DNA of 9,408 nt. It comes from Selenomonadaceae bacterium (GTDB lineage: Bacteria > Bacillota > Negativicutes > Selenomonadales > Selenomonadaceae). Numbering within the stretch: position 1 is the stretch's first letter; the number at the start of each line of letters is the position of its first letter. Under the pieces are notes generated by a model. It was not told the DNA's origin and did no database searches. It saw only the letters and a program-made list of their open reading frames with translations. The stretch covers positions 1-9,408 of the forward strand of contig JAEEGN010000049.1 of NCBI GenBank assembly GCA_016280345.1, in the 5' to 3' direction. A program made the translations under genes and the position numbers. Below are positions 1-6,876 of the stretch, piece by piece.

Positions 1-1
1 T

Positions 2-1111
2 TCCGAATATACCTATCCTTCGATGGCGACCATCGAAACGGGAATGTATCCCGAACATTCGCAGATATTCAATCTGAATACCGGCCGTCCCCTTTCCCCC
101 GGGTTCCTGACGCTGTCGGAGCAGTTCAAGGCGCTCGGCTATTACTGCTGCAGCCCCGCCAGTACCGGAATCGGCGTTTACAACGGCGTCACCCGCGGCT
201 ACGACCGGTTGATTGTCAATTCATACGCCGTCCACATGTATGAAGCCGTCGAGCGCATCATCCGCCAGATCGAAGCCTTCGGGGAATGCGATCAGGTGCT
301 TTCCGTCCAGATTCTGGATACCCACTCATGGACCGCCCGGGATAATTACGTCCCGCTGCCCACCCAGACAAAGCTGAAGCTGGCGGACCGCCTGACCATC
401 TCCGAGCCGGTGCCCAGCGTCTATCTGCCGCATACGCCGCTTTACCAGCACGCGAACCGGCAGGGAATGCGAAACGTGGACCGGGCCCTGACGGTTCTTT
501 TCGACTATCTGGAAAAGCATTACGATCCGGAGGACTACCTTGTCGTCGTGTATTCCGACCACGGCATGCCGGTTTTCGACGAGACGCCCTGGCTCCTGAG
601 CGAAAACCAGGCGGGCGCGGCCTTCCTGCTGCGCGGTGCCGGCGTCCCGGCGCTGGGCGCGGTGAACGAGCTTACCAGCGTGCTGGACATCTATCCGTCC
701 CTGGCGAAACTGGTCGGGTTTCCCGTCGGCGACTGGGTGGACGGGAATCTTCCCCGGGCGCTGGGCGGCCGGGAACGTGACCACGTCATCAGCGAATCCG
801 TCTATCCCGGGCAGACCTATAAGATGTGCATCCGCACCCAAACCCATGAATTCCGGCTGGAATCCCTGGACCGCGTGGACGAGGACGGCACCGTTGACCT
901 GTCCGGCGCCAAAGCGGAAATTCGCCGCCGCGACGGCGCCGAAGAAAGCCGCGCCGATCCTGCCCTGTGCGATTATTTCCTGCGGATCGCCCGGGAGCAT
1001 ACGGCGTCCTTCAACAACGAGGGCCATTTCTGGCCGGAGATGCGAAAGGCACGCCCGAAATGGTTTGGCGACAACGGGGACGCCGCGGGAACGGGAAGCG
1101 ACCACGGGTGA
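2..1111 (+). CDS. Alkaline phosphatase/sulfatase-fold phosphodiesterase or transferase (5' end outside window)
   Basis: The frame is open to the left edge, so the true start and the first metal-binding Asp are missing; 369 residues are visible. Visible residues 4-13 (TYPSMATIET, then G) align with the sulfatase signature C/S-x-P-S-R-x4-TG and even better with nucleotide pyrophosphatase/phosphodiesterase motifs (TFPNH...TGLYPE). A Thr (bases 11-13) takes the nucleophile place and no Cys/Ser for formylglycine is present, so sulfate ester cleavage is unlikely. Asp186-His187 in SDHG is the conserved metal-binding pair, and LDIYPSLAKLVG is the usual sulfatase-fold segment after it. The C-terminal part (DHVISESVYPGQTYKMCIRT) fits the fold's later beta-strand region. 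It lies 86 nt before the PEP mutase gene on the same strand, so I infer a role in attaching, removing or remodelling a phosphonate or phosphate diester. Substrate and localisation cannot be read here. Confidence 0.8.
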   Translation, partial: SEYTYPSMATIETGMYPEHSQIFNLNTGRPLSPGFLTLSEQFKALGYYCCSPASTGIGVYNGVTRGYDRLIVNSYAVHMYEAVERIIRQIEAFGECDQVLSVQILDTHSWTARDNYVPLPTQTKLKLADRLTISEPVPSVYLPHTPLYQHANRQGMRNVDRALTVLFDYLEKHYDPEDYLVVVYSDHGMPVFDETPWLLSENQAGAAFLLRGAGVPALGAVNELTSVLDIYPSLAKLVGFPVGDWVDGNLPRALGGRERDHVISESVYPGQTYKMCIRTQTHEFRLESLDRVDEDGTVDLSGAKAEIRRRDGAEESRADPALCDYFLRIAREHTASFNNEGHFWPEMRKARPKWFGDNGDAAGTGSDHG

Positions 1112-1186
1112 GCCCGCATGGCCCGGCGCTATTGGAAAACGAGCCGGGAAACCGTACCGGGACGCTCTTTGCACTATGACGAAAAC

Positions 1187-1192
1187 GGAGGG
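1187..1192 (+). promoter_or_regulatory. Ribosome binding site of the PEP mutase fusion gene
   Basis: GGAGGG sits 5 nt before the ATG at 1198 and fixes that start. No convincing sigma-A promoter was seen in the 86-nt gap after the sulfatase-fold gene, so the two are probably cotranscribed. Confidence 0.7.
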
Positions 1193-1197
1193 TTCTT

Positions 1198-3213
1198 ATG
1201 AAAGCGCTGATCCTGAATTCCGGCATGGGGAGTCGCATGGGACTTCTGACGGCCAAACAGCCGAAATGCATGACGGAAATATCAAGCACGGAGACGATCC
1301 TGAGCCGCCAACTGACGCAGCTCGTTTCCTTTGGCATCGAGGAAGCCGTCATAACGACCGGCGCTTTCAGCGGCGAGCTGGTCCGTTACTGCGAAGGACT
1401 GGGCATGCCGCTGAAGATCACGTTCGTCAAGAATCCCGTCTATCAGGAGACAAATTACATCTACTCGATCTATTGCGCCCGCAAATATCTGGACGACGAC
1501 ATCCTGTTGCTCCACGGCGACCTGGTATTTGAGAACGAGGCCCTGTCGCGGGTGTTTGCCTCCGAAACCAGCGGCATGGCCGTGAGTCTCGGCGCGGCCC
1601 TGCCGGAGAAAGACTTCAAGGCCGTCGTCCGGGAAGGGCGGATCAGGAAAGTCGGCGTGACGTATTTCGAGGAAGCCGTGGCCGCCCAGCCCCTGTACCT
1701 CATGAAGCGGAACGATTGGAAGCGCTGGCTCGACCGCATCGCCGCCTTTTGCGAAGCGGGGAACACGCGCTGCTACGCCGAGGAAGCGCTAAACGAGATC
1801 ACGGACGATTGCGTGATCGTCCCGGTGGACGTGGGCGACGCGCTCTGCGCGGAAATCGACGACGCGAGCGACCTCGCCCGGGTATCGGAAAAGCTCCGCG
1901 AGGTGGAAAACCGGACCGTTTACATGAGCTTCTCCGCCGACATCATCCACAGCGGCCATATCGCGCTGATCAACCGGGCGAAAAAACTGGGCCGGCTGAT
2001 CATCGGGATCCTGTCGGATGAAGCCGTTGCCAGTTACAAGCGGCTGCCGCTCCTCCCCTTCGCGGAGCGGAAAGCGCTGTTCCAGAACGTTTCTGGCGTT
2101 TGGCGCGTCGTTGAGCAGCGAACGCTCAGCTATGCCGAAAATCTGGAAAAATACCGCCCGGATTACGTCGTGCACGGTGACGATTGGCGGGAAGGCTTCC
2201 AAAAGCCGGTACGGGACGAAGTCGTATCCGTGCTCGCCTCCTACGGCGGGAAGCTGGTGGAATTCCCCTACGCCAGACAGGAACAGTATCAGCAAATCGA
2301 AGAGCGCACCCGGCGCGAGATTTCCATGCCGGATATCCGGCGCGGCCTTCTCCGGAAAGCCATCGGCATCAAGGGACTCGTCACCGCGATGGAAGCCCAT
2401 AGCGGAATCACCGGACTGATCGTCGAGAAAACCCTGGATTACCAGGAAGGAAAAGCGCACCAGTTCGACGCGATGTGGATCAGCTCGCTCTGCGATTCCA
2501 CCGCGAAGGGAAAGCCGGACATCGAGCTCGTGGATATGACGTCGAGATTCCGGACCATTGACGATATCATGGAAGTCACGACCAAGCCGGTCATCTTCGA
2601 CGGCGATACCGGCGGGCTCAGGGAGCATTTCATCTATACCGTCAGGACCCTCGAGCGCCTTGGCGTCTCCATGATAATCATCGAGGACAAGACCGGCCTG
2701 AAGCGGAATTCCCTTTTCGGCACGGAAGCGGCGCAGCAGCAGGACACGATAGAGCATTTCTGCGAAAAGATCGCGGCGGGAAAGAAAGCGCAGCGGACGA
2801 GCGACTTCATGATCTGTGCCCGGATCGAGAGCCTGATCCTCGAGCAGGGATTGCCGGACGCGCTGGAGCGGGCGGCCGCGTATGTCAAAGCCGGCGCGGA
2901 CGCGATCATGATCCACAGCCGGAAGAAATCGCCGGACGAAATCTTCGCGTTCGTCGACGCGTTCCGGAAAACGGACGCAAAAACCCCGGTCGTGGTAGTC
3001 CCCACTTCCTTCAATGAAGTCACGGAGGAAACCTTCAAGGCCCACGGCGTGAATGTCGTGATCTACGCCAACCAGCTCACCCGCGCGGGATTCCCGGCGA
3101 TGCAGGAGGCGGCGCGGCGCATCCTGCGCCATCACCGCGCCAGGGAATGCGACGAGATCTGCATGCCCATCAAGGACATCATCCGCCTGATCCCGGAAGA
3201 CAACGCCTTATGA
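1198..3213 (+). CDS. pepM: Three-domain phosphoenolpyruvate mutase with two N-terminal nucleotidyltransferase domains
   Basis: A 671-residue fusion. Residues 1-235 are a LicC/PntC-type NTP transferase: LNSGMGSRMG at 6-15, PKCM at 22-25, and metal-type Asp108 in LLLHGD. Residues 238-375 are a cytidylyltransferase-like Rossmann domain with HSGH at 251-254 and VVHGDDWREG at 324-333, like the N-terminal half of Fom1. Residues 385-645 are PEP mutase of the isocitrate lyase superfamily, converting PEP to phosphonopyruvate. Visible there are W427 and S429/S430, D468/D470 in FDGDTGG, the diagnostic EDK-x5-NS at 496-505, R542 and H573. Ordinary homologues carry only the middle and last domains (about 430 residues). 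The middle domain seems to lack the RTxGIST/ISST motif expected near residues 358-375 (PYARQEQYQQ stands there). One or both N-terminal domains likely make a CMP-phosphonate. Its stop overlaps the next start (ATGA). The PEP mutase call is firm; the division of labour between the nucleotidyltransferase domains is inferred. Confidence 0.95.
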   Translation: MKALILNSGMGSRMGLLTAKQPKCMTEISSTETILSRQLTQLVSFGIEEAVITTGAFSGELVRYCEGLGMPLKITFVKNPVYQETNYIYSIYCARKYLDDDILLLHGDLVFENEALSRVFASETSGMAVSLGAALPEKDFKAVVREGRIRKVGVTYFEEAVAAQPLYLMKRNDWKRWLDRIAAFCEAGNTRCYAEEALNEITDDCVIVPVDVGDALCAEIDDASDLARVSEKLREVENRTVYMSFSADIIHSGHIALINRAKKLGRLIIGILSDEAVASYKRLPLLPFAERKALFQNVSGVWRVVEQRTLSYAENLEKYRPDYVVHGDDWREGFQKPVRDEVVSVLASYGGKLVEFPYARQEQYQQIEERTRREISMPDIRRGLLRKAIGIKGLVTAMEAHSGITGLIVEKTLDYQEGKAHQFDAMWISSLCDSTAKGKPDIELVDMTSRFRTIDDIMEVTTKPVIFDGDTGGLREHFIYTVRTLERLGVSMIIIEDKTGLKRNSLFGTEAAQQQDTIEHFCEKIAAGKKAQRTSDFMICARIESLILEQGLPDALERAAAYVKAGADAIMIHSRKKSPDEIFAFVDAFRKTDAKTPVVVVPTSFNEVTEETFKAHGVNVVIYANQLTRAGFPAMQEAARRILRHHRARECDEICMPIKDIIRLIPEDNAL

Positions 3214-4310
3214 AAAACGGGACGAAAGGCGCGCCGGTGATACTGGAACCGGCGACGGGATACGAGCCGCTCCTGCAGTACCTCAAAGATACCGGCGCCC
3301 GGAGAATCCTTGCCGTTCATGGGAATTCCGCCAAAAGCACCGCGGTCTGGCAGCATATAACCGCTTTTTCCCGCACCCTGGCGATGGAATTGCTCTCTTT
3401 CACGGATTTCTCGCCCAATCCCCGGGAGGAATCCGCCCGGAAAGGCGCCGCCCTCTTCCGTGACCGCCGGTGCGATATGCTGCTGGCCATCGGCGGCGGC
3501 AGCGCGATGGACGTGGCCAAATGCATAAAACTGTACGCCGAAGCGAAAAACGCGCCGTTCCTCGCGGTTCCTACCACGGCGGGAAGCGGCAGCGAAGCGA
3601 CGCGCTATGCGGTCATTTATCGCGATGGGGAAAAGCAATCCATCACGGACGAGAGCCTGATTCCCTCGGCGGTGCTGTTGGATCCTTCCCCGCTGGCCAC
3701 GCTGCCGCTGTACCAACGTCGTTCCACGATGCTGGACGCCCTGTGCCATGCCATGGAATCATGGTGGTCGGTAAATTCCAACGGGGACAGCGTGCGCTGC
3801 TCGAAAGAGGCCCTGAAACTGCTCCTGGAAAACAAAGACGGCTACCTGCGCAACGAACCCGCCGCCAACGCGAACATGCTGCGCGCCGCCCACCTCGCCG
3901 GGCGCGCCATCAACGTCACCCAGACGACGGCGGGCCACGCCATGTGCTACAAGCTGACGAGCTTTTACGGCATCGCCCACGGCCATGCCGCCGCGCTCTG
4001 CACGGCGGTGCTTTGGCCCTATATGGCTGGACATCTAAAGGATTGCGCCGATCCCCGCGGAAAAGACTACCTGGCCGGGATCTTCCGGGACGTCGCGGCT
4101 TGCCTGGGCGGCGGCACCCTCGACGAGACCCTGCGCGTCCTGCCGGACCTCTTGCAGGAATGGGATTTTGGCCTGAAGGGGGCCATCGGGGAAAGCGATA
4201 TCGACAGGTTAGCCGCCTCCGTTCACCAGCCCCGTCTCAAAAACAACCCGGTCAAATTGAGTCCGGCGGCGATTCGCGGGCTCTACCGGAAAATCCGGGA
4301 AATCCCGTGA
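3210..4310 (+). CDS. phpC: Iron-dependent alcohol dehydrogenase, phosphonoacetaldehyde reductase type
   Basis: A 366-residue group III (iron-type) alcohol dehydrogenase, predicted to reduce phosphonoacetaldehyde to 2-hydroxyethylphosphonate with NAD(P)H. GGGSAMD at 95-101 and PTTAGSGSEAT at 121-131 are the dinucleotide-binding signatures. D176, H180, H243 and H257 (in LDALCHAME, TAGHAMCYK and YGIAHGHA) are the four expected metal ligands. The TAGHAMCYKLTSFYGIAHGHA region closely resembles PhpC/FomC-type phosphonoacetaldehyde reductases as I recall them. I chose the ATG at 3210 because it overlaps the pepM stop by 4 nt (ATGA), indicating translational coupling; an upstream in-frame ATG at 3147 would lie inside pepM. 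Neighbouring PEP mutase and decarboxylase supply its substrate. The family is certain; the substrate rests on context plus motif resemblance. Confidence 0.9.
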   Translation: MKNGTKGAPVILEPATGYEPLLQYLKDTGARRILAVHGNSAKSTAVWQHITAFSRTLAMELLSFTDFSPNPREESARKGAALFRDRRCDMLLAIGGGSAMDVAKCIKLYAEAKNAPFLAVPTTAGSGSEATRYAVIYRDGEKQSITDESLIPSAVLLDPSPLATLPLYQRRSTMLDALCHAMESWWSVNSNGDSVRCSKEALKLLLENKDGYLRNEPAANANMLRAAHLAGRAINVTQTTAGHAMCYKLTSFYGIAHGHAAALCTAVLWPYMAGHLKDCADPRGKDYLAGIFRDVAACLGGGTLDETLRVLPDLLQEWDFGLKGAIGESDIDRLAASVHQPRLKNNPVKLSPAAIRGLYRKIREIP

Positions 4311-4333
4311 TCATCTTGTCATATTTCTGATAC

Positions 4334-4339
4334 AGGAGG
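4334..4339 (+). promoter_or_regulatory. Ribosome binding site of the phosphonopyruvate decarboxylase gene
   Basis: A perfect AGGAGG lies 10 nt before the ATG at 4350, in a 39-nt gap after the reductase gene. The gap is too short and plain for a separate promoter or terminator, so the gene belongs to the same operon. Confidence 0.75.
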
Positions 4340-4349
4340 CGATGGGAGA

Positions 4350-5471
4350 ATGATTACCGCGCAGGAATTCGTTGCCCTGTTGGGGGCCGATTTTTATTCG
4401 GGCGTTCCCGATTCGCAGCTCAAGGCGCTTAGCGAGTATCTCCTGGACCGGTACGGCACCGATCCGACGCATCATATCATCGCCGCGAACGAGGGGAACT
4501 GCGCGGCGCTTGCGGCCGGCTATCACCTCGCGACCGGCAGGGTCCCGGTTGTCTATCTGCAGAATTCCGGCGAGGGAAACATCATCAATCCGGTGCTTTC
4601 GCTGCTGCGCATCTACGAGATTCCCGCGATCTTCATCGTCGGCTGGCGCGGCGAGCCCGGCGTCCACGACGAACCCCAGCACCGGTATCAGGGAGAGGCA
4701 ACGCTGCCGCTGTTGACGGAGATCGGCATCACGCCCTTCGTGATTGGCCCGGATACGGAAGCCGCGGACTTCAGGAACGTCGTGGCCGGACTGTCGGAAA
4801 AAACGGCCCGGAACGAAAGCGCCGCCATCGTGGTGAAGAAAGGGGCCCTCACCTACGACCGGAAGCATGACTTTTCCAACGGATTCCCCTTGACGCGCGA
4901 AGAGATACTGACGCACATCGTGAAGCACAGCGGCGATGACATCATCGTATCCACGACGGGCAAGACGAGCCGGGAGCTGTTCGAGATCCGGGAGCGGGCC
5001 GGGCAGCCGCACGGAACGGATTTCCTCACGGTAGGCTCCATGGGGCATTGTTCCTCCATCGCGCTGGGCATGGCGCTCCAAAAGCCGGAGCGCCGAATCT
5101 GGTGCCTCGACGGCGACGGCGCCCTGCTCATGCACATGGGCGCCTTGGCGGTCATCGGCGCGGCCAAGCCGCGGAACCTCATCCACGTCGTCATCAACAA
5201 CCAGGCGCATGAATCGGTGGGCGGCATGCCGACCGTCATGCCGTCCGTTGATTTGCCGGCGGTCGCGCGGGATTGCGGCTATGCGTACACAGCCAGCGCC
5301 CGGAGCGCGGAGGATCTGGAGCGGGCGCTGGCGCTGGCGGTGAAAGGGAACCAGCTTACCCTGCTGGAAGCGAAGAGCGCAATATACTCGAGATCCGATC
5401 TGGGCCGTCCGACCGTGACGCCGCTGGAGAACAAACAGCGGCTCATGGCGCATATCCGCCGCGCCCCATGA
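4350..5471 (+). CDS. ppd: Phosphonopyruvate decarboxylase (TPP-dependent)
   Basis: A 373-residue protein, the usual size of Ppd and shorter than the three-domain pyruvate decarboxylases. It removes CO2 from phosphonopyruvate to give phosphonoacetaldehyde, pulling the unfavourable PEP mutase equilibrium forward. The N-terminal half is the TPP pyrimidine-binding domain, with SGVPDS at 17-22, catalytic Glu48 in AANEGN, and QNSGEGNIINP and WRGEPGVHDEPQH further on. The C-terminal half is the pyrophosphate-binding domain: TVGSMGHCSSIALGMA (227-242), then the Mg/TPP motif GDGALLMHMG (255-264) ending in NN at 283-284, and ESVGGMPT. It follows the reductase by 39 nt and is the last gene of the operon. 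No clear terminator was seen after its stop. Confidence 0.95.
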   Translation: MITAQEFVALLGADFYSGVPDSQLKALSEYLLDRYGTDPTHHIIAANEGNCAALAAGYHLATGRVPVVYLQNSGEGNIINPVLSLLRIYEIPAIFIVGWRGEPGVHDEPQHRYQGEATLPLLTEIGITPFVIGPDTEAADFRNVVAGLSEKTARNESAAIVVKKGALTYDRKHDFSNGFPLTREEILTHIVKHSGDDIIVSTTGKTSRELFEIRERAGQPHGTDFLTVGSMGHCSSIALGMALQKPERRIWCLDGDGALLMHMGALAVIGAAKPRNLIHVVINNQAHESVGGMPTVMPSVDLPAVARDCGYAYTASARSAEDLERALALAVKGNQLTLLEAKSAIYSRSDLGRPTVTPLENKQRLMAHIRRAP

Positions 5472-5534
5472 ACGGTTGTCCGGGTTGGGAAAAACGCTTC
5501 GCGGCATTTGCACGATTCCCCCGCCGCCACCGTC

Positions 5535-5563
5535 TTGAAAAATGCGCCGGCAGAGTATAGAAT
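5535..5563 (+). promoter_or_regulatory. Sigma-A-type promoter for the CBS-ACT gene
   Basis: TTGAAA (5535-5540) and TAGAAT (5558-5563) are separated by 17 nt, each one mismatch from consensus. Transcription would begin near 5570 and give a leader of about 70 nt before the ATG at 5641, separating this gene from the phosphonate operon. Confidence 0.65.
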
Positions 5564-5640
5564 AAAGGATAATGAAAACAAGCCAAAGGAAAAGGCGCCC
5601 TTATGTCGGTGCTTCTTTCCCGGGGAAAGGGAGATGGAAT

Positions 5641-6291
5641 ATGCTCGTAAAGAACCGCATGACAAGGCAGCCGATCACAATCGCCCCCACGGCCAAGGTG
5701 GACGAGGCGGCGGCCCTGATGAAGCAGCACGGCATCCGGCGCCTGCCGGTACTCGACGACGGCAAGCTGGTGGGCATCGTTACCGACGCCGACCTCATGC
5801 GCGTATCGCCCTCGGCGGCGACAACGCTTTCCCGATACGAGATCAATTCACTGCTGGCCAAGATCGCCGTGCGTGACGTCATGCAAAAAAGCGTCATCTC
5901 GGTCAACGAAGGCGCCCCCATCGAGGAGGCGGCGCTGCTGATGTCGCGCAACCGCATCGGCGGACTTCCCGTCACCAGCGACGTAGGCACGGTGGTCGGC
6001 GTCATCACCGAAACGGACATCTTCGACGCCTTTGTCGACATCATGGGCCTGGAAGAAGGCAAGACGCGCTTCACCATCGAAGTCGATGACAAGGTGGGCG
6101 TCGTCTCGGATATCGCCGGCATCTTCGCCGAAGCCGGCTACAACATCGACAGCTTCGTGACCTGCCGCAAGGCGGCGGGTAAGTACGACATCATCGTCCG
6201 GGGCTCGTTCCCCGAGGTGGACGCCTTGAAAGCCAAGCTGGCAGAGCACGGCTACAAAGTCACCCAGGCCGGCCGCATCGGCCACGCCTGA
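5641..6291 (+). CDS. CBS-pair and ACT domain protein (AcuB-like)
   Basis: A 216-residue cytoplasmic protein. It has two CBS motifs forming a Bateman module (first about 1-58 with GIVTDADL at 45-52; second about 76-132 with GVITETDIFDAF at 120-131), then an ACT domain from about 142 to 210 (FTIEVDDKVGVVSDIAGIFAEAGYNI). Such proteins sense adenine nucleotides through CBS and small ligands, often amino acids, through ACT. The actual ligand and target here are unknown. The start at 5641 is chosen because MLVKxxM is the normal N-terminus of the family and AAAGGGAG (5626-5633) sits 7 nt upstream. An in-frame ATG at 5572 would add 23 basic residues unlike the family and lies at the predicted transcription start. 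The gene has its own promoter and terminator, so it is probably unrelated to phosphonate synthesis. Confidence 0.9.
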   Translation: MLVKNRMTRQPITIAPTAKVDEAAALMKQHGIRRLPVLDDGKLVGIVTDADLMRVSPSAATTLSRYEINSLLAKIAVRDVMQKSVISVNEGAPIEEAALLMSRNRIGGLPVTSDVGTVVGVITETDIFDAFVDIMGLEEGKTRFTIEVDDKVGVVSDIAGIFAEAGYNIDSFVTCRKAAGKYDIIVRGSFPEVDALKAKLAEHGYKVTQAGRIGHA

Positions 6292-6297
6292 TGCCAA

Positions 6298-6337
6298 GGG
6301 GCTGCCGCACATAACCGTGCGGCAGCCCCTTCTTTTT
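6298..6337 (+). terminator. Strong intrinsic terminator after the CBS-ACT gene
   Basis: A perfect 13-bp GC-rich stem (GGGGCTGCCGCAC at 6298-6310 pairing with 6317-6329) with a 6-nt loop is followed by TTCTTTTT. It starts 7 nt after the stop codon. Confidence 0.95.
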
Positions 6338-6493
6338 GCGCCGCGAAAACCCTGACAACTCCCTTTCGGGAACTCCGTCCCCGATTTGCTCCTTACCTCT
6401 CTCCACTCACCCCAAAGAGCGCGTTGAACGCCAGCAAAGCCCGCCGCGTGGTGGATAGGGGATTCAAATTTTGCGGCAACGACGGGGATAATG

Positions 6494-6502
6494 TGCTATA
6501 AT
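6494..6502 (+). promoter_or_regulatory. Extended -10 promoter of the HEPN/MNT pair
   Basis: TGCTATAAT is a perfect extended -10 element (TGn plus TATAAT). No good -35 lies at 16-18 nt; TTGCGG at 6471-6476 is 20 nt away, which is long. Extended -10 promoters often do without a -35. Transcription would start near 6508, leaving a leader of about 30 nt before the ATG at 6538. The remaining 6338-6493 stretch shows nothing I can assign. Confidence 0.7.
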
Positions 6503-6537
6503 TTACAATGAGATTGGTGCGAAAGGGGGAGAAAAAC

Positions 6538-6876
6538 ATGCTGAATCAGGAAACCATTGACGCGATTTCTCAAAAAATAGCGCAAAGTTATCGCCGGGCC
6601 TTCGGCGATTCTCTGCAAGACGTCCTCCTTTACGGCTCATGCGCCCGAGGCGATTATGACGGAGAATCGGATATTGATTATGTCGCCATTGTGCAAGGCG
6701 AAAGGACCGCCCTCAAGAAAAAGCTCAAGGCCGTATGGCAGGATGCTGCCGATATCGGACTGGAATATGACATCATGGTATCGCCGACCATGATTCCGGC
6801 GGCTGATTACGAGAAGTACAAGGACGGGCTCCCCTACTACAGGAATATTCATCGGGAGGGGAAACGGATTGTTTGA
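6538..6876 (+). CDS. mntA: MNT-type minimal nucleotidyltransferase, antitoxin of a HEPN/MNT pair
   Basis: A 112-residue protein of the DNA polymerase beta superfamily. The signature GS-x10-DxD is intact (G33-S34, D45, D47 in YGSCARGDYDGESDIDY), with a likely third catalytic Asp at 78 in LEYDIMV. In the studied HepT/MntA system the MNT protein neutralises the HEPN toxin by transferring AMP groups to it from ATP. The start at 6538 is preferred because AGGGGGAG (6524-6531) is 6 nt upstream and this matches family length; the in-frame ATG at 6508 coincides with the predicted transcription start. The 3' end overlaps the HEPN gene by 8 nt, so expression is likely coupled. Base composition looks more AT-rich than the phosphonate operon. 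A pure housekeeping role is possible but the pairing argues for toxin-antitoxin. Confidence 0.87.
   Translation: MLNQETIDAISQKIAQSYRRAFGDSLQDVLLYGSCARGDYDGESDIDYVAIVQGERTALKKKLKAVWQDAADIGLEYDIMVSPTMIPAADYEKYKDGLPYYRNIHREGKRIV
6854..6861 (+). promoter_or_regulatory. Ribosome binding site that supports the TTG start of the HEPN gene
   Basis: GGGAGGGG lies 7 nt before TTG 6869 and within the coding end of the MNT gene. It decides the non-ATG start and implies translational coupling, so antitoxin synthesis precedes toxin synthesis. Confidence 0.65.

Noticed and set aside
326..1174. 282-codon frame on the - strand opposite the sulfatase-fold gene
   Set aside because: Antisense shadow; the + strand frame has the fold's conserved residues.
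1789..3135. Long open frame (448 codons) on the - strand opposite the PEP mutase fusion
   Set aside because: The opposite strand holds unmistakable catalytic motifs. The antisense frame is a codon-bias shadow, Arg/Asp/His-rich with no recognisable domain.
3147..3209. Upstream in-frame ATG for the iron alcohol dehydrogenase
   Set aside because: It lies within the PEP mutase coding region. The ATGA overlap at 3210 gives a normal family start.
4311..5513. Long open frame (400 codons) on the - strand opposite the phosphonopyruvate decarboxylase gene
   Set aside because: Shadow of a well-supported TPP enzyme; no domain, no ribosome binding site and low-complexity Arg-rich sequence.
5572..5640. 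Upstream ATG extending the CBS-ACT protein by 23 residues
   Set aside because: It coincides with the predicted transcription start, lacks a ribosome binding site, and the extra residues are unlike the family N-terminus.
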